Source: Planctomycetota bacterium
GTDB lineage: Bacteria > Planctomycetota > UBA1135 > JADKAF01
Assembly: GCA_016719295.1 (NCBI GenBank)
Contig: JADKAF010000001.1
Coordinates: 5,518,001-5,582,000 of the forward strand
DNA: 64,000 nucleotides
Direction: 5' to 3'
How positions within the stretch are numbered: position 1 is the first letter of the stretch; each line of letters starts with the position of its first letter. Under the pieces are notes generated by a model that was given only the letters and a program-made list of their open reading frames with translations, was not told the DNA's origin and did not search any database. Shown piece by piece: positions 61,787 to 64,000 of the stretch. The translations under genes and the position numbers were made by a program.

Positions 61787-62787
61787 TGGTGTTTGAATTT
61801 CTGGAGTTCTTTTCGAGACTTTGTAATATGCGGCTTCGTGAGTGTGCTATGTTTTCGATATTCTCGTGCTTGCCCGCTATGCAGGACGAGCCCACTCAAT
61901 TTCGTATGGTGGAGCAGGCTGGACTAAAAATAGTCAAGACTTTCGATATGACTAGTGTTGTCTCTGAACGAGCTTCGTCGACAATTATTGGCCATAAGCG
62001 GGTGGCGGAAAGCCCAACGCTCCCGATTTCCAGTTCGACGCATGTAGTAATGGTCGACGAGACGGAATTGGCGAAAGAAGATCGAAGTCTTGCCTTCAAG
62101 CGGACCTACCCAGAATTAATCTGTGAGAGTGTAGCGCGAGGGTCGGGCGCACAGCGCATTGCGAGTGCGCTGAGTGGTGAGCAATTCCGATTCGCGCGGG
62201 ATGAGATTAATGTCCCTTGGCGCTGTGCCGCGGTTTCCGCTCACATTCAACAGAGCGCGGTGAATCTCACGGCGCTGAAGGCAGATGCGGATTTCTTGGG
62301 CCTACTGCCGATCAGCCCCGTTGTCATTGGAGCCGAATGGAAGCCCGACATCGAGATTGTGAATAGCTTCTTCCGACCTGGAGGAGATCTCGGCTTCTTG
62401 AGTCTGGACTCAAGTAGAGGACTTGTAGGCGAAGATTCGCATCTCGTGGTGGGAAGCGTCGTAGCGCGATTCGTCGGGACGAAGATGGTCTTGGGGCAAA
62501 GAATTGGAGTCATTAGTTTTGAGGCAGTGGGGGAACGCTTCATAACGGCTGGCTACGAATTTGACTCTAGACAAAATATGGTTACTGGGTCGGTGAGTTT
62601 TAAAGGGGCTGGATGGATTGAATGGAATCTTCTGGCGAATAGGCCCCACGCGATCCAGTACATCGAAAGCGCAACTGAAGTTATTACTACGATTGCAATG
62701 GAATGGAATGGCCGACCTCTTGCGTGTCGGATAGCGTCATCAGAATCTAGTTCTGTGCTTTCTGGGGCGTGGTCGCCTAGCAAATAG
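61786..62787 (+). CDS. Low-GC hypothetical beta-rich protein of 333 residues
   Basis: TGATG overlap with the previous stop (ATG 61786; GTG 61783 also possible). The N-terminus is hydrophobic with three Cys (FEFLEFFSRLCNMRLRECAMFSIFSCLPAM), either a membrane anchor or a false extension to MQDEPTQF at 61882. The rest is beta-rich (VVIGAEWKPDIEIVNSFFRPGGDLGFLSLDSSRGLVGEDSHLVVGSVVARF). No family is recognised. Last gene of the four-gene operon. Confidence 0.5.
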   Translation: MVFEFLEFFSRLCNMRLRECAMFSIFSCLPAMQDEPTQFRMVEQAGLKIVKTFDMTSVVSERASSTIIGHKRVAESPTLPISSSTHVVMVDETELAKEDRSLAFKRTYPELICESVARGSGAQRIASALSGEQFRFARDEINVPWRCAAVSAHIQQSAVNLTALKADADFLGLLPISPVVIGAEWKPDIEIVNSFFRPGGDLGFLSLDSSRGLVGEDSHLVVGSVVARFVGTKMVLGQRIGVISFEAVGERFITAGYEFDSRQNMVTGSVSFKGAGWIEWNLLANRPHAIQYIESATEVITTIAMEWNGRPLACRIASSESSSVLSGAWSPSK

Positions 62788-62807
62788 GTCATGATAGTGG
62801 TCTGATT

Positions 62808-62948
62808 TCATTCTGTTGGGGCATTATCCAGTGCAGCGCGAGCTCGGCCGACCTTCTGGAGTATCTGCTCGGCCGTCTTTCGCAAGACGAACAGCTTTGG
62901 ATTCTGGTTGTGCTCAGCGATGTAGGAGTGGATCGCGCTCGTGTCGCT
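62808..62948 (-). pseudogene. IS630-type transposase C-terminal remnant
   Basis: Minus-strand reading gives SDTSAIHSYIAEHNQNPKLF then VLRKTAEQILQKVGRARAALDNAP and a stop at 62808. This is the C-terminal end of IS630-family transposases (IxxYIxxHNxNPKPFxWxKxAxxILxKVxRAR). No N-terminal part remains. Confidence 0.75.
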
Positions 62949-63011
62949 CGGATCCTGAGTTCAAGAGTCACAGAGCGGTGCTCTCTCTCACGACATCCTG
63001 GCATTCCAAGC

Positions 63012-63090
63012 CGTGCTCCCCGTCAGCTCGAACCGGACTTCTAGTGACGAGTTCCGTCACGCCGGTGCGGTCCCTCGGCGCCGCGATCGA
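63012..63090 (+). repeat. 79-bp palindrome-containing repeat, copy R1
   Basis: Same frame as copy L, with an imperfect palindrome (GTGACGAGTTCCGTCAC). It starts 63 bases after the IS630 remnant and 119 bases before copy R2, which suggests a tandem unit. Confidence 0.75.
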
Positions 63091-63130
63091 CCTCCCCGCG
63101 TCTCCGATCGAGCGCACCACGCTCTTCTGG

Positions 63131-63209
63131 CGTGCTCCCCGTCAGCTCGAACCGGACTTTTCGTGACGAGTCTCGTCACGTCGGTGCGGACCCTCGGCGC
63201 TGCAATGGA
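63131..63209 (+). repeat. 79-bp palindrome-containing repeat, copy R2
   Basis: Contains the perfect GTGACGAGTCTCGTCAC core and matches copy L over CCGGACTTTTCGTGACGAG and beyond. It is the right border of the low-GC region. Confidence 0.75.
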
Positions 63210-63370
63210 CCTCGGCGCCTCTCTGCTCAAGCGCACCTCGCGCTCCCGATCCATCGAAACGGGCAAGCTCCAGCGAATCCCGGTCACCACGCGTAGAGTA
63301 GGCGCACCGCAACCCTTCGCGCACCGAAGCGCGAGTCCGATCTTTCGGTTCGATGAGCGCACGCGCTTCG

Positions 63371-63655
63371 TCATCCACCTCCTGCGCACGTCGCGCAGCG
63401 CATCGCTCGGTTCGCCTCGAGTCGCTTCTTCCTCGCCTCGGCCTTCTTCAGCTCCAACTCCTCGAACACGCCCGCGCCGGTTCCGAAGTACATCTCGTCG
63501 GGCGTCTGGCCGCGGAACGCGGAGTGGGGATCACGGTGTTGTGCTGCTCGACGTAGAAGCGCACGAGCTGCTCGATTTGGCCCTGGCTCGCGAGCTCGTG
63601 CAGGAAGAGCCACTGGTGCTTCAGCGTGCGCCACCACGCCTCGATCATCGGTGTC
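63371..63655 (-). pseudogene. Transposase C-terminal remnant, frameshifted
   Basis: MIEAWWRTLKHQWLFLHELASQGQIEQLVRFYVEQHNTVIP in one frame continues as HSAFRGQTPDEMYFGTGAG and EELELKKAEARKKRLEANRA in another, with the shift near 63530. The pattern is the C-terminus of an integrase-core transposase of the IS3/IS481 kind. The N-terminal half is absent. Confidence 0.7.
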
Positions 63656-63735
63656 CTTGCGGCAAGCGCGCGTAGCCGCGTGATTTCCCGCGCCACCCGC
63701 TTGCGTTCCGTCCCGCCGCCTGCTACACCGTGCGC

Positions 63736-64000
63736 ATGGACACGGTCCTCAAGCACCGCGGCCGCGAGATCGACGGCGCCGCGCTCGCGCAGATCCGCGA
63801 GCTGATCAGTGCTCATCCCGCCGCGAGCCGCCGCGAGCTCTCGCGCCTGCTCTGCGAGGCCCGGGACTGGCGGCAGGCGAACGGGTCGCTTCGCGACATG
63901 GTCTGCCGCTCGCTGATGCTGGCACTTCACCGCGCCGGCGAGATCGAGCTGCCTCCGGTACGCTTCAAGACACTGAATCCCCTCGCTTCGCGCGCGCGCC
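63736..64000 (+). CDS. DUF4338 (DruA-like) protein, N-terminal part
   Basis: ATG 63736 opens a frame that runs off the right edge (88 codons seen). MDTVLKHRGREIDGAALAQI then IRELISAHPAASRRELSRLLCEARDW, GSLRDMVCRSLMLALHRAGEIELPPV is the DUF4338 start (LRDMVCRxxLLxLHRxGxIxLP). Such proteins occur as transposon genes and as DruA of Druantia defence loci; which applies here is not visible. Confidence 0.75.
   Translation, partial: MDTVLKHRGREIDGAALAQIRELISAHPAASRRELSRLLCEARDWRQANGSLRDMVCRSLMLALHRAGEIELPPVRFKTLNPLASRAR

Larger units (their letters stand above)
59361..63209. mobile_element. Low-GC four-gene cassette bounded by 79-bp repeats
   Basis: Four plus-strand genes of distinctly lower GC sit between one repeat copy on the left and two tandem copies on the right, all in the same orientation. 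No transposase or recombinase is inside. Insertion or recombination removed the 5' part of a flippase gene. The unit may be moved in trans by enzymes that recognise the palindrome. Confidence 0.55.

Overview
The window is high-GC DNA from a Gram-negative bacterium, most likely a planctomycete. An lpxA gene and a phosphate-selective porin imply an outer membrane. Large families of secreted paralogues, an ECF-type sigma factor and a secreted beta-rich protein of a planctomycete-like type fit that phylum, but the placement is inference because no rRNA or other marker is present.

Bases 1-25,210 are chromosomal backbone. They hold a partial alpha/beta hydrolase, a small membrane-protein operon, an RluA-type pseudouridine synthase with ribosomal protein bS21, a RecD2-type helicase convergent with lpxA, then a 13.6-kb operon of eight secreted amidohydrolase-fold genes (nine units). 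Only two of those units keep the HxH metal-binding motif. A TrpD2-like protein, a possible structured RNA, a porin and tRNA-Arg(CCT) follow.

Bases 26,160 to about 42,700 look like a degenerate prophage or phage satellite. The minus strand carries a serine recombinase with DUF2924 and other accessory genes, a DUF3987 protein, a CHC2/Toprim primase and a small HTH protein. The plus strand carries a TerS-like protein, two tandem full-length large terminases and several tiny genes. No portal, capsid or tail gene is visible. A toxin-antitoxin-like pair lies between the two arms. Three operons here and further right share a GCGTGTATG element upstream of their start codons.

Bases 43,000-58,350 are accessory DNA: a secreted protein between 88-bp direct repeats, a sigma factor with a SnoaL-like partner, and an array in which intact or decayed copies of one tyrosine recombinase alternate with AT-rich cargo genes. 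A three-gene transposon (DDE transposase, AAA ATPase, zinc-ribbon protein) follows. Next comes an 828-residue protein that joins a PD-(D/E)XK-like nuclease motif set to a von Willebrand A domain; it lies between two relatives of one HTH family.

Bases 58,350-64,000 hold a 5'-truncated flippase cut off by a low-GC four-gene cassette. The cassette is bounded by copies of a 79-bp repeat with a perfect palindromic core. IS630-like and other transposase remnants follow, then the start of a DUF4338 (DruA-like) gene that leaves the window. The right half of the window therefore looks like a repeatedly invaded island.
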